A stretch of 64,000 bases of DNA from Myoxocephalus aenaeus (Eukaryota > Chordata > Actinopteri > Perciformes > Cottidae). Positions 1 through 15,740 of the stretch are shown piece by piece. Location of the stretch: the NCBI GenBank assembly GCA_038501785.1, contig JBAMJR010000047.1, positions 5,980,001 to 6,044,000 of the forward strand. Direction: 5' to 3'. The notes beneath the pieces are model-generated. The model was given only the letters and a program-made list of their open reading frames with translations. It was not told the origin of the DNA and did no database searches. The translations under genes and the position numbers were made by a program. The first letter of the stretch is position 1. Each line of letters begins with the position of its first letter.

Positions 1-1340
1 GGAGGGGATAAAGATGTTGGACCTTGTGGCTCCTCTGCCTTACCTTGAGCATTGTGCAGCCCTCTGATTTTAGATCTTGACCTTTCAATGTGCAGCCACT
101 GAGATGATGAAAGGTCAGAAAACATGTGTTTTTTTGTCTACGTCTGTCTTCTTCTTTAAGGGAGGCTTCACCAGTGTGTTCTTTGTGTTTCACCACAGTA
201 CTACTATGAGCAAGTCTTTTGCTTTAGGCTTACTCCTGTCCACCCTTGGAAAAATGAGTTGAATTGTTTGTCCATGCCCTCTAAAACAACACATGCGTTC
301 CCTGATCTAATGTTAACCAAATTGTTGTTTTTCCCCCCTCATCCTAACCAACTCTTAACCACAGAGGTGTCAAATCAGAAAGTGGTTATATGATACAACT
401 TTGTTTTATGCCTGTGTTTTTATACACATCTCAAATACTTTATGACTCTTAGACCAAATAAATGCATTTAGACAGAGGTAACGGACTTGTTCTTTTTATT
501 TTCCATCATCGGTTAAACAACCAGCTTTTCTTATTGGATTCAACGTTATAAGTGGGCTTAAATCATCAGAACAAAGGTCATTCAGTATTTCTCATGTGGT
601 TTAAAAGTACTGCAGATGTAAATGTTAAATACAAGACTGTGGAAAGAATTCTTTAAATATAGCTGGCCTGCGATCCAACTGTGGGTACCGACCCAGCCTT
701 TGGGAATGTCTGGCCTTAACCTCGCATGTGTATGAGGCCTTATCTTTTTCCTCTGTTGGCTGCACCCATAAACCATCAGATCCAGCCAAACTGAGTATGA
801 TACTCATAGGTAGAATACTTAACTTGAATTTCTTTTACAGAATGTAAGGTTCTTAAAGTCAAAGTATACACCATCAAGGCCACAGACATGAGTGGAATTT
901 GTGCAGTTGAACCAGAAAATTAATGTAATGCATGGTAGAGACATTCTGTGCGCGTAAGTTTAGAAAGTTGTAGTATTGCACGAAAGTTTCCCTGTAATCC
1001 TTCGGAGAGCATATGTGAAAGGTTTCCCAAGAATTGTATTCAAAAGAATCTGTGAAGTCTCTGATTTGATCAGCAGAGGAATGTTCAAACCGAGCACTGA
1101 TCAAAGATTGCAGAAGGTTTTTGAGCAGCAATTTTTTGTTCTCCTTCCCAAATAGCTGCCCTGGGTGTCAGTATTTTAATATTTTGAAGACTGTTTAAAG
1201 ACTGCGATTGGCCTCTTTTTGGCCTCAACAGGTTGCACCCAAACTATAGTGTATTCTCCTTGATCCAAATGTCAGCCTCTAGTCAGTTCACGTATGGGAG
1301 AACAAGCGTCCGGCACTATGGGCTTACAAATGACAAGTCA
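1..1340. other. Gene-free AT-rich DNA
   Basis: Unique-looking sequence. No credible exon, RNA gene or element seen; open frames are at most 85 codons. Confidence 0.6.
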
Positions 1341-2020
1341 ACCAGGAGTCAGCGGGTCACCAAATGAAACGGCGAACACGATGACAGTGATGCACTCCCA
1401 CCAAGAGGACAAGGGGAGAAAGAGAGGGATGGAAGGAAAGAGGTGACGACAGGGGAGGAACAGTGTGGCGAAGGAGAGAAAACACGACGTTTCCCTGCGT
1501 CACCGTCTGATGGACGGCGCCCGCCGACTAATAAATCAGAGGCGCCGAAAAGGCAGGATGCTGAGAAGGGTATTCGAAGCGACGCTGCCCCGCGCTCCGG
1601 GTTGCAGAGAGAGAAGAGACGTGTCGGGAATGCGGGAGCAGATGCTCGCACACAGAGAAAGAGAGAGAGAGAGCGAGAGAGTGAGAGAAAGAGAGACGAG
1701 CCTGGCCTAATTTAGCCCGCCTGATGAAAAATGGACAGGAAAGTGCTTACTTGGCTCGCCCTTCCCCTCCGCTGCGCCTCTGCTCCGCCTGGTTTCCTCC
1801 TCCCGCTCGCCCCAACCCTTGGCCTCCCCTCCCTTTATATACCCTCCGTGCCCTTTCCCACTGCCTCTGCCTCTCCTTGATTCCCACACTTTGATCTCTG
1901 TTGTCTCCCCACCATCCTCGCACAAATACAGACATGCCTGCCCTGCTCCTGAGCCAGACAACGGTTCCCACGCTTAAACAGCTATTCATGAGAAGAGATA
2001 TGTATACCTCAAGCATACTT
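1341..2020. other. Gene-free, purine-rich then pyrimidine-rich segment
   Basis: CG-containing, GA-rich to 1700, then CT-rich (CCTCCCGCTCGCC) with TTTATATA at about 1834. Overlapping open frames on both strands (100, 90, 89 codons) reflect composition. A promoter cannot be excluded. Confidence 0.5.
1651..1696. repeat. Imperfect (GA)n tract
   Basis: GA-rich run with C and T interruptions. Confidence 0.85.
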
Positions 2021-3159
2021 CAGGGCGGGCAAACACGTTTGCATGAGAGTGATGTGTTATTGTGGAGAATTGAATGATAAAACCTTATTTTTTCAGATTG
2101 TTAGCCCATTTCCAGGACTTAAATACAGCACTTAAGTGCAATTTTTAGATACTTGAGGCGTTCTATTCCATTTAATTGTAGCTATAATTACTAGTTATTT
2201 CGCAGATTCAGATTTTTTAATGATGATCTTATACAATACAACATATCTTTGAAGATTAAACTAGTGGCCAAAAGCTTCTTTGTTTTTTTGGGCCCCTTAC
2301 AAAAAAGCTGTTGAGTTCTCCTTTATTATTTCGTCAATGTATAATGTGTTTATGAATTTTCATCTTATCCTTTATTGTTTGCACTTTTCCAATGTATTTG
2401 GAAATGAGAACTACACCATGGGGATGAGTTGGTGATACGACTTGTTGTCAAATGTAGCGGTTTGGCTTTGTGGGGAATCCTCCCCACTGCGACATAATTG
2501 GTTCTTATTATCTTAACTGACAGCGGAGCGAGGTGTTAATGATGTGGGAAAGCAGTGGTCCACGGGCACAAACCTTCACTGAATTGAGATTCATTAAGCA
2601 GGGCCACGTGTACGCATGGCTTTAAGAGTTTGATGGATATGTTTGTCTTTGTTCGTTGAAAGAGTTCCATGCGTCTGGGCCCTGCTTTCCTCTCATTATA
2701 TTTATACATTTTCCAACCGTTATGACTTGCTCTTTTTAGCCGTTCGCCTCCTCTCCGCGGACAGTGGCTTCCTGTCGAGGTGTTAATCCAATTAGTGCGC
2801 CATCACTCTGATCCGTCTCATTCTCTGTGTGATCTCTTATCACTCGGCCATCATCGCTGTCTGGTCCAACCGTCGCCTTGGGTATCCCGGCGGCCGTGAC
2901 GCCACCTTCCGTGCCAATCACAGCCACATGATCAGTGGTATTTGAGGAGTGAGTCCTTCCCCGCAGAGCCCGAGCTATCCCTTTTTAACTACCGTCCTTC
3001 CAATATGAGGGAACTCATCAGACACCCAAGAGTAACCAAGAGTAGATGGTGTATAAGAACAGTGGCTTTGGTCTCTGTCTTGAAATAGGCATTAAATCAC
3101 TTGGTAATGCAGTTTGCTACTTTTGCTAGTCTTGTACCACATTAAGGAGAAAGATCATC
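2021..3159. other. Gene-free DNA
   Basis: AT-rich; contains the weak regulatory candidate at 2520-2960 and nothing else recognised. Confidence 0.6.
2520..2960. promoter_or_regulatory. Candidate regulatory segment
   Basis: Includes GGTGTTAATGATG, GGTGTTAATCCAATTAGTGC and a GC-richer part at 2870-2920. Repeat-free. Weak evidence. Confidence 0.2.
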
Positions 3160-3725
3160 GGCTATTCAGTCTGCAGACTTAATCTGATTAGTTTATTTAA
3201 TCAGATCTTTAAGACAGACTGTTATTTGCATGTGATCGAATCGGATTTGTGTGTCCAGATATCCCCAACTTCTCTGCACAGGTTGCTTTTGGCAACGACT
3301 AAGGCGCCAATAACAACGTAGCTATACGCTGGTGAAGCCGCTTTCCAACTCAAAAAGCATGAAGGAATGGAGGTCCATCGCTTCGCCCTCCAAGCAATCA
3401 CTGTTGAGTCGCGTTGCAGAAGTCCTCCGTCGAAACCAAACAAACAAAGGAGGGTGTTCATCGGGATGCTCGGTGCTGCAGTCAGAGCGGTCACGTGTGG
3501 CGGCGGTGTTCTTCCTCCAAAGCACTCTGGTAGTAAACCATCCATGATAGCGCTGTTTATTCTGGAGATGGAGGCAGATTTGTGCAGCCAGAGCGTTGGT
3601 TTGGATTGGAATCGCATTTCAAACCACTTCTGTTTTGGGTTTATGTGCAAAATTACATTTCATGTGCTTTGTTTTTGCTGTCCAGACTTTCTAAAATCAA
3701 TCTGGATATGCCAGGACGGGTCTTA
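3160..3725. mobile_element. Possible DNA-transposon relic with an open frame on each strand
   Basis: Left part: CAGTCTGCAGACTTAATCTG pairs imperfectly with AATCAGATCTTTAAGACAGACTG (3199-3221). This is followed by GATCGAATCGGATTTGTGTG, resembling fish repeats built from AATCGGATT and TGCATGTGA motifs. Right part: GTCCAGACTTTC and AATCTGGATATG. Between lies a less AT-rich stretch (3300-3560) open on both strands (142 and 166 codons). I recognise no protein. It could be a captured gene piece or chance. Confidence 0.3.
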
Positions 3726-6029
<2,304 letters not shown>

Positions 6030-6579
6030 AAATAAAGTGCACTTTTTCCCTACAATTGGATGCTCCTCCAACCCTGCATCTTCCCTTGTTTACTCCATTT
6101 ACAAACATACAGGCGGCAGCGTTCTCCTCCACTTGACAAGGACCCATTAAAAATGTGTGGGAGCTGTGTATCCAGATAGCATGCAGCATCTCTCTTGAGC
6201 ATTTAATAATGTGTATTCATTACTGCGCACTCCATTTTCCATTACGGTGAGAAAATGGAAGAAAAAAAAACGCTGTCCGTCTTCGAGACGAGTGAATAAA
6301 CATGCAAATGCTGGCCAGGGAGACCAGTAGAGATGCCGTGGACGTTTATTTCACTTCTTTTTCTTTGTTATGTTATTTCCTAAATGAACATCAAAGGACT
6401 GTTTGAGTAATCGCGACGCGGAACATGTTTATTTTGTCGTTGTGTAAATGAACACAATGAAAACAGAGCGATGATGCCACCGACCTTTTATAACAATAAA
6501 ATGTGAAAATGCATTTGAGCCCGACCTGTTGCATTAGATTTGAATATACTGTCCCGACAATGACAGAATATCGAATGAA

Positions 6580-6580
<1 letters not shown>
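6030..6580. other. Gene-free spacer between two AT microsatellites
   Basis: Nothing recognised. Confidence 0.6.

Positions 6581-6644
<64 letters not shown>
6581..6644. repeat. Compound (GT)n(AT)n microsatellite
   Basis: Nine GT units run directly into about 23 AT units. Confidence 0.95.
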
Positions 6645-6646
<2 letters not shown>

Positions 6647-9358
6647 TTATTCTCTGTTATAATGATGACCAAATGTCCCTGAAACAAAACCTGTAAAATG
6701 AGCGCGCTATGTGCTGGGGACCAGCCAGTCAGGGCCGTCGAGCTCAGACTAATCGTGTTGTTGTTCCCAGAATGCAAACTGGCTTCTCAAAGGTATTTCA
6801 TCTGGCAGAGTGCAGTGTCTTTGCCTGAGTCAATATACTGTTGGATCACTGTAAACAAAATGTCTCCTATGCCTCTAGTCTGCCAGCTAGTTAGTCAGTT
6901 GGATACTGAAGACTTCATCAGTCAGATCGCCGCCCTCTTTTCTGGAGCGGGTGAACCAGTTTCAATGCAAATAATATTGATCTTTCCACGATTTATCTTA
7001 ATGATTTCAATGTGATGACATTTGTTCCTTTAGATATCTGAGAAGTTTGAACATATTTTGTTCATTCAGTTTGGCATCGCATGCTATATATTATTTCTGA
7101 TTAAGTTTGGACATATATTAAATCATGTGGCATCCTGAGCATTAAGAATAATTACTATAAAAAAAACATATGGATAGAACAGCATGAATCAGTTATTTTT
7201 AATGGATCGTGACACTGCTGTTATTAATCATCTTAATGTTGTCTCAATTAGTACTTTTAATGCTTTGAGGGATGAAACCATCGTATTGAATGTAAACATA
7301 CAGTCTATATATTCGCATTGCAACAGAGTTTAAAATGCCCCTTTGTTGTATGTTCATGTGAAAGCGCCCCAGGCTGGTCCATTTTGCTGCTGAGTGTTAA
7401 AATGTCGGTGTCACAACATTTTTCTGAACATCCAGCAGAGGATTACATTACAAATTAAATTAGAATATAAAAAAGAAAATCCCCCTCGCTATGTAGATTT
7501 GCACCGGTCGTCATCGCCGCTGCCGCTCTTTTCCAAGCGGGCCGATATATAAACACACCACAGGGAGAAGTGGCCGCCCTCAACGCACGCTGTGTGTGTG
7601 GAGTGAAAGGCGGCGGAGCTGCTCAAGGATCTGAAGGTGATGAATGCACGGCTGTGAAGTGAATAAGGGAGCTTTGGGATAATGGCTCAGACTCGAGCAA
7701 CATTTGACTGTTAGCGGTAATCCTGTCCTCCTATTCCCCGCCTGAAGGTGATAATGGCTTTGCACTGCTGCCGAGCTGCACATGCGGCAGGGATGAGGCG
7801 CTGGCACTGTGTCATGTCAAAAGGCCTCGCCAAGAAAAGGATGCATTCAGCAGTCTGTCTCTGAGTAGAGGGTCTCTCATTTAGCTGTGTTCTTACTTTC
7901 TAAAATCAAGCTGTGGACATTATATAAGTTAACAATAGTTTCACTCGTCTTAAGTTCTACCCCATTGTACGCTGTAAAGGTTGAATTGCACCTAAAGGAT
8001 CCATCTCTAATCCAAACGTAAACCCTCCGTGTGGAAACACAAACACGGGGATACAACTTTCTTCATTTAATAACAGAATGGATTGATGTGAGTCAGCTCA
8101 ATGATTGTGGATGTCAAATATTGATTTTCTTTCCTAAAAAAAATTAAATAAATCTAGACTAGATCCCTAGTCTTTATTTTTGAAGTGTATTTAATTGCTG
8201 TCATACGTTTGAAATATTGATATTCTGAAAATATGCCTTTCGAGAGGTTGAATTATAGCTCTGCTTAACAAAATGAACAAAAACCGCAGACTGGTAGCGA
8301 CTGCCCGTGAATGACAAGCACAACATACAACATCGTCCAATGGGCCCCGAAAATCACTTTTCATTCAACGAAAAATATTCAAATAAAAAGGACCAATACC
8401 AAACTTGGATCTCAATATATACATTTTTGTTGTGTCAATATCGGTCAATATCGCTCTATGGCCAAATTGACAGGGCTTTCCCATCAGAAGCCCCCGTTTG
8501 ACATTGTCCAGAGCAAGGCCATTCTTTTCAATGGACAGAGTGGCTGTGTGGGCCATAGTGTTGTGCACTGACCCTCTCAACGAGCGTCCAGTGAGATCCC
8601 GGCATCGACCAGGGGTGGAAGTTATAACGGCAATCATGTTATCGTGGAGAAGTTTGGTGGACGAGTAAATGTTGTGCATCACTGAAAGTGTAAAATCTCT
8701 TATCACGCCAGATCATATTAGTAAGCGCAGCGATTTGAGGTTCTACAAAAATAATTCAGGAAAAAGAACTATGCACTGTCTTGTTGTGAAAGTGAGTTTG
8801 TGACCACCGGGGGTGCTGTGGAGCGACGTCGTGATGAGCGGGCCCCGGTTTTGTTTGCTTATTGGCCTGTACTTGCACATGAGCATGCTGGTAAAGCTGC
8901 TTCTCCGTGCTTCACATGTACCCACCTGCATAAGGATTGTTTGGAGATGCGTGCACAGCTGTTGTTGTTGTACATGTGCAGGTTTGGAGTATAATCTTCA
9001 TGTTTTTACTTTTCTCAGGGCGCAAAAGGAAGCCGTATGATGTCCACCTGTTTCTCCACTGACTTTGCCAATTGTTGGGCAGTGCCTTTTGTTGTGCCTC
9101 ATGGTTAAAGGACATGTATTTTTTGGAGGGGATTCACTGGTGATCATAACTAAGTTTGTTTTCAAAATAAAATAACTAAACTCCACTGCCATTGACCCAC
9201 ACAGCAGAGCCGATCAGGTGACATATCAGGAGTCAGCAGAGCCTCAAAGCTAAACGCTGAGTGATCCTCAAATCGTCAGCATCTTCAGAGCCTGAAGATC
9301 GGGGGATTCCCGGGGGATCGCTAGTGTCACTGCAGCAGCCTGACTACTGATTGGCCAG
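6645..9358. other. Gene-free DNA
   Basis: Holds the candidate at 7490-7850. The stretch 8310-8620 (CAATATCGGTCAATATCGC, CCATTCTTTTCAATGG) has a repeat-like look but no definable ends. No gene seen. Confidence 0.55.
7490..7850. promoter_or_regulatory. Candidate regulatory segment, more GC-rich than flanks
   Basis: A 360-bp island of complex, repeat-free DNA (CGCCGCTGCCGC, GATATATAAAC TATA-like at about 7543, GGATAATGG, GTGATAATGG) in AT-rich surroundings. Could be an enhancer or an unannotated promoter. No coding frame. Confidence 0.2.
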
Positions 9359-9400
9359 AGTGTGTGTGTGTGTGTGTGTGTGTTCTTGTGTGTGTGTCTT
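9359..9400. repeat. Interrupted (GT)n microsatellite
   Basis: GT repeats broken by TCTT. Confidence 0.85.
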
Positions 9401-9717
9401 GTTAGAGCAAACTCACCGCTTTCTGCCTCCCTCTGATTCTATCAACCTTTCTCTGGTTTTTCTTTTTGACTTGACCCTGCTGCTGCCATACACAGCTGTA
9501 ATAGGAGCCAGGGGTCTGTCCTCCCACGCACGCACATGCACGCACATGCACGCACGCACGCACACGCACGCACACAACCCAGAATCTCAAGGAGTGCTGT
9601 CATCAATAATAAACCTAATGCTTGTGGCTGTTAGAGATGGTAAGGGTGCCTCAAGTGTAAATTCATCCCACTCAACGCATGCTCTGTGGCAGGTATACGC
9701 ACATGCACTCACAGTCA

Positions 9718-9718
<1 letters not shown>

Positions 9719-9779
<61 letters not shown>
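9719..9779. repeat. (AC)n microsatellite
   Basis: About 30 uninterrupted AC units. Imperfect CGCACGCACATG runs lie upstream at 9526-9577. Confidence 0.95.
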
Positions 9780-9781
<2 letters not shown>

Positions 9782-9911
9782 CTTCTGCTGCTCCTGATGA
9801 TCGTTAGTGAGGACCGGCTCGTCTAATGACGGCTATCCCTGCGCTCTCTCTCCCGCTGTACTCTCTTTCATTACCCAACATGAATACCTCACTTGTTATC
9901 TCCCCCTCCCT

Positions 9912-9916
<5 letters not shown>

Positions 9917-9986
<70 letters not shown>
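9917..9986. repeat. (CT)n microsatellite
   Basis: About 35 CT units, preceded by a CCCT-rich run. Confidence 0.95.
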
Positions 9987-9990
<4 letters not shown>

Positions 9991-10735
9991 TTTCATACTG
10001 ATGCACCCATATGCAGACACACACACACGTGGAAGCTGCTCTTCTGCACATCTCCCACCATCTCCAACATGACTACTTGTCTCTGCCTGTGGCCTCAATC
10101 CATTTGTTATTGATGGAATGCTTCCAGACGCAAACACACATACTCACACTGCCCACTCAACCACCCAATCACACACAGCGAGACCCCGGTGACTAATACT
10201 AGCTGATCCTCGGTGACCAATAAAAAGAGCCTGGAGACTGACAGGTTGCTCGGCAGCTCTGATTTATTGAGTGGGGTCTGTAGTCTCTCCCCTTCTCCCC
10301 TCGCCTTAATTACTTTTCCTTTCTCGCGCGCTCTCTTCTCGATTTCTCTCTTTTGTTTTGGATTCCCTCCTCACTCTCCTCTGATCTCCAAGTCTGTTGT
10401 TTTTCCTCTCGCTCTCTATTGCTGTGAAGAGGGGTAAAAAAAAGTCTGCGGTCATTTACAACCCACTGATGTCTGAGCGGTTGAGTTCTATTAATAAAAT
10501 TAGCTGAGCCGTAGAGGAGGAGACGGAGGGAGCGGCTGTGTGAGAGGAAACATGGTGAGGAATGGAGGGATACAGTAGGTTGGGAAATGAATTGAGAGAC
10601 GGATACAGATGGATGATAACAAAGTAATCTCGGGGGGATTGCGAGGGCCAAGGTAATGGATACTGCAGATCCCAGAGATAGCAAGACAGGAGGAGGATTA
10701 AGTACTGAAAAACAAAATATTACTTCTGCAGCGCT

Positions 10736-10780
10736 CGTGTGTGTGTGCGTGTGTGTGTGTGTGTGTGTGTGCGCGTGTGC
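10736..10780. repeat. (GT)n microsatellite
   Basis: GT repeat with GC interruptions. Confidence 0.85.
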
Positions 10781-10920
10781 ATCAAGGTGAGGCTTCGCAC
10801 TGATGAGAAAGGACTGTCTCAAAAGTAAAAGAAGAAGAGTTTTCCTCACTGTGCCCCCATGTAGTGGTGTACATCACTGTGGCAGTTTGCTGTTTTATAT
10901 CTGCTTGTGTACCTTGTTTG

Positions 10921-10953
10921 CATGGTTGAGCGCTACTGTAGTGCTCAACCATG
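10921..10953. repeat. 33-bp near-perfect palindrome
   Basis: Arms 10921-10936 (CATGGTTGAGCGCTAC) and 10938-10953 pair at 15 of 16 around a single central T. Confidence 0.9.
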
Positions 10954-13516
10954 TATCTCTCCCAAATGCCAGGGGATAACTCAATTGGTGAGGTCAGAGG
11001 GGCTCTTTTAAACAGGTGGCAGCCGATGTTAAGGTGAGAGGTTAAATAGCTCTTGCCACAGTAAAACCTCCCCACTGCATTTTACAGCCGGCTAAGGGCG
11101 GGCCATTTAAGTCTAAATCAACCACCACTTATACTCAAGATGCTTTCTCGTCAGCTGTTGCCTGTGTATGTTCTGGCAACTACAGCAGTATGCAGTCAAA
11201 AGACGTCTGTCGTTGTGAATGTGGCGGCTCCGGGAAACGGACTTTCACTTAGTGACTGTCGCAACCTGAATTCAGCCGGCACAAACGCTTGCGAGGTGCT
11301 GTCTGTTCCCGGACGGTCCAGACTCCCTTTTTATTTTTTTTGCTCCTGACACTTTCCTCTTGCATTTCATCCAATAAACAGACGATCAAAACCCTTCCGG
11401 ACTGGGCAGGCCCCGGTTAAAGGCTAATGACAGAAACGGTACCAAAAATCATTCGTAATAGCATCAATATATGGTTTAAATGTTGCTGTTTTCTTTCTAA
11501 GCACGCTGTAACGTAAAATACAGGCTGACCCGACATGACGATTAGAAGGGAGCAGTGTTGTTTTACCAGCGTTCAGACGTTTGGTCGAATTTTATTTTGG
11601 ATGTGTTGGCATCCAGAGCCTTTAACCACACGAGTTGCATATCAGACTTATGTGTATCTTTTTGGAATGGTCATGTTTTCAGAAGGCGCTTACCTATTTT
11701 TAACATTTATTCATGAGGAGATGTTGCGTACATGTAAGAAAAACAGTTTCAAATAAAAATCAATTGCAGAGGCCCACGTATCAAATTAGCTGTTTAGTTT
11801 TCCTGATGTGCTATCAAAGGTTTTGAAGACGCCACCCTTGAAACGGAGCCTGTCAGAACACCGTCAGATCGTCGCGGAAGACAAGCAATCTTAAATCTTG
11901 GCCTTTTTTAAATGTCTGCGCACCAAAAGCAACCGCTCTTTCAGCTTGTACCTATTTAGGTGAGAAAGGGTCGGGCAAAGAATAAATTACGAGGATATCT
12001 TATCATTTGAATCTCTTTCATGGTTATACAAACAAAACTGGTATCTCTATGGGTGGCAGCAGAGAACAAGATTGCGAATACATCTAAAGAGCACCGGCAG
12101 AGAAAATCTCCAATGTGTTAAAAGAGTACAATTTATAAGGTATATTTGGCAGAAAACAACTTCCACACATCCCTTCATTTAAATCCCATTAGCTGGAACG
12201 AAGGCATTGTCCTGTGGTGCAACTCTTTGATATATGTTAGAACAGAGAGATGTTCGCAGGAATGTCCAATGTTCTCAATGCATTTTTGAGTTGCACTTTG
12301 AAGCTGCATGTCACCACACAGTAGATGTTCAGACAGACGCCATGTGTCCTCAGTGCACACGCGAGAACACTTTGAAGCTGAATTCCTCTTGAAAGACAAA
12401 GCCTCACTTCCAACGCAGTGTGTCACTTTTCCATGTTCTCACCCATTTATGTTTAAAAAAGAGTTTCATGATGGAGCGGCTCTCGAGTCTATAACAACGT
12501 CTCGTCTGTTTCATGTCTCTCTGAGCTCCATTGCAATCCTGCGGAGTCCATCACCCAGTAAGATGGATGGAGTGAAACCAACTACTGCTTTTGTTTTCTT
12601 TCCCTTTCAGGGTCACAGTAAACACTCCGCAGACATTTCCTCCGGCTCACAGATTCTACTTAAGACTTCCAAGAGACCAAAGTGGAAGGAGCGTTTGTGT
12701 CTCTCTGCTTTTGGTAACTGGCTTCATGGGAGGATTCGGGAGGCAACACAATTATGTATTTTATGCGTGTTTCATCTATTTCCAGTAACAACGTACATTG
12801 TTTTACATTGGTATTGTTAATACTTGCTGACCTGGTTGGAGAAAACCCCGTTAAGCTTTCCGAGTCATAGCGCTGGAATCCTGGACACATCTAGCATTTT
12901 ATAGATGTTTCATTGGAGATATGTCATTGTGATATTAATGCTGCATGTTACTGATTTAATAGCTAAATGAGCTAAATGTTTAAGGGCATATAAAAGCCAG
13001 AAGCATGAGAGTTGGGAATCCTAACAGAAAAAAAGGTAAATTATGTTTGGAACTATTTCAGGGAAGCAGTTCACAACATGTAATTTGCAGCACATTTCAG
13101 CCCCACAGTCAGCAACCATGCTCAGTTATTATGTGCTTCCTGAAACCTGCAATAAAGCTTGTAACGTTGGTTCCGACACATGGAGTCGTCCGGGGAAAAG
13201 CCTGATTATCATGTGATGGAGAGGAGAGTATTTGATCAAATTGCCCTCTCAATATATCTCCTCTATTTGTTGGCCACTTTTTCGCTAAGTCGAGTGGTAT
13301 CGGAGCTTTTGGTCAGTGAGTGTGCATGGTTCTAATTGGTCTAACGCTCATTTGCATGTTCAATCCACCCCAGTGGGGTTTCATCACATGTATGGTTTAT
13401 CTATATCACAGAGAATACTGGATCATAAAGTCCCTCACTTTAACTAGCATAGAATAGCTTTGCTCTCACCATGTGCTAAGCTTTTCATTTTAGCAATCAA
13501 TGAGCTGCCAGGGGAC

Positions 13517-13636
<120 letters not shown>

Positions 13637-14436
13637 TTATCTTGGCTCCAACTTTAGTCTGGCACTTCTGGAACTGAACTTATAGTTTGTCATGTTGAGG
13701 GCGTTTGGTTTAGTTTAGTTTGGTCCGCTCATCTGCTTGTCATCGACATGACACTTTGGTGGTACTGCTGCAGAAAAAGGTTACCGCCAACCATATTACA
13801 AAGCTGCTGGGTGCGTAGAAATCACATTAGTGCTCAATGTAAATCAATAAATTAAGAATGTAAACAGCTGAGTTCATGTTTAATCACGGTCTGATGGCTG
13901 GGCTTCATCAAGCTAAGTGGTAGGCTAAATAGGCGTTGTTCCTCCCCCCACCACACCACCACTATGATAAGGCTTTCCTCAAATTGATTACACCAATGCA
14001 TACTTGCCCTAACGGTACACTAAATATGAATGTGAATATCATAAATCTCTCGTGGAGAATAAACTATTTTAAAATAGTCTGCATTATAGATAAGCTACTA
14101 CTTATAATGTTCTCCAAACTCCTCACACCAGCATTGGTTCTAATTGCCTATGACCTACACATGAATAGTGGAAATGTATCATGAGCCGTTGCCTCGAACT
14201 GTCCTGTGAAAAGTGTTAATGTAGTATTTCTCTCATTTTCTCCCTCCACAGGGTGTTGTCCAACACCGATGCTCCAGCTGTGTCTGGATGCATTTCCTTC
14301 GTTTTTTTTTCCTTCTGTCAGTCTGACCTCATCAAAGACACCAGTCAGCGGTCATTCAGCAGATTTATGACCCCACACGCAGCGCTGCTCTCGTGACAAT
14401 AGATTGACATTGAACTGGACATGAGAGTTAAGCAGC

Positions 14437-14481
14437 GGGGGGGCGTGTGGGGGGGGGGCGTGGGGGGGGGGGGGGGGGGGG
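14437..14481. repeat. Poly-G tract with short interruptions
   Basis: About 45 bp, nearly all G on the plus strand. Capable of G-quadruplex formation and prone to sequencing error. Confidence 0.9.
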
Positions 14482-15079
14482 TGCAGCAGAGTGTCTGGTA
14501 TGTTTTGTCGCGCTCCGGCATGACATGTCCGTTTATGATGCGAACGTGTCTGTGCTGCAGACCTTTTCATTCTGTCTCTATGATCTAGATTTCTCATCTC
14601 AGTCAAGTAATTACATATTTAAGATATATAGAAAAACTGTTGAATCTGTATGTTATTCACCCATTGAGGTGAGAGGTTTTTACACGATGACTAAAACAGT
14701 TATTTAAATAATCCTGTTGCGTATTCGCACATTAATTCAATCCCAAGCAAACCATGTCCATGAAAAATATTGACAGGTTTTATGTAAATGCAGTGCTGTG
14801 ACTAATTAGATTCATCTTAGCATTTTGTGAGTCATGTCAAGTGCTGTCTGCCCACAACATAAACCAAGAAATATTGCTGTGGTGTCAGTTTGTCGCCTCA
14901 TTATTTGAGCTCGGCCCCATTTACTCTGGTCCAGCCTCTCCCATCTCTTCCTATCTCCCACTTCATCTCATCCATCCAATCACTGCATGTGTTGGGGCCG
15001 TTTATTGAACATGTAAATTCATAAACTAGCCCTTCTCCTACAAAATGTTTTTTGGGGGAAAAAAACGTTTTTATGCTTG

Positions 15080-15240
15080 GCTGAGGTGGAATAGTGCAAT
15101 GGAAACAGACATGGTGAATTAATCATGACTGCAGAATTAGCACCATCAGCTATTTATCTCGATGCGCCCAACTCGCAATATTTGCATAACAGTAGTGGAT
15201 GGAATTGTGCATTCATTGGCATTTTCTGGAATTTTTTCTG
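15080..15240. promoter_or_regulatory. Candidate enhancer with perfect octamer
   Basis: Contains GGTGAATTAATCATG, AGAATTAGC and a perfect POU octamer ATTTGCAT (15180-15187). Conservation untested. Confidence 0.25.
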
Positions 15241-15740
15241 GAAATTAAGAAAAAAAATTGCACTAAACTTGGCTTGTCTTTCTAGGCTCGCTGGCTGGAC
15301 TCGGAGCTCCTCAGTGGGGTGGGCTCAGACGCCTCCCTGGAGAGCAATCTGCCAGGGCCGATCCGCCTCAGTCATGTCAGTCCAACTCTGTGCCAAAATA
15401 TAACACAATAAATGCTGTGGGTCCCATGGCCCTACGTCGCCTGTTCAGGTAATGAATATTTAACCAAACTGATGCTTATACAGCAGTAGCATTGCAGAGC
15501 GGCATCTAACACCCGACAAAATAAATACACAGGCCTTCTCCAACAACCTAATGTCAGCCCCGTATCCTTGGGAACTTTGCTATTGGCTAATTTTGCACCA
15601 GTTTGCATCAGTGCCGATGCAGGGAGCGAGACCTTTCAATGCAGTGAGGCGGAAAGTAAGGGTGTGGAGGGGTGGTTCGGTGGAAGGTTGTGCAGTGCAT
15701 CCGACTGTGACGTGTGAGGTTGTGAAAGTGTGTTTATCGT

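Larger units (their letters stand above)
9987..13516. other. Gene-free DNA
   Basis: Contains the 10736 GT repeat and the 10921 palindrome. Open frames of 179 codons (10310-10849, minus) and 170 codons (12308-12820) have no domain, signal or splice context and look like chance. Confidence 0.55.

Noticed and set aside
8310..8620. Possible interspersed repeat
   Set aside because: Looks repeat-like but no ends, target duplication or coding trace could be defined.
9351..9797. 148-codon open frame (plus)
   Set aside because: Cys-Val and His-Thr runs are translations of GT/AC repeats.
10310..10849. 179-codon open frame (minus)
   Set aside because: Built largely from the GT microsatellite (His-Thr run) and CT-rich DNA.
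12308..12820. 170-codon open frame (plus)
   Set aside because: Low-complexity residue mix with no family resemblance and no flanking gene signals.
14240..14251. Splice acceptor-like CTCCCTCCACAG
   Set aside because: No open, recognisable exon or donor follows.
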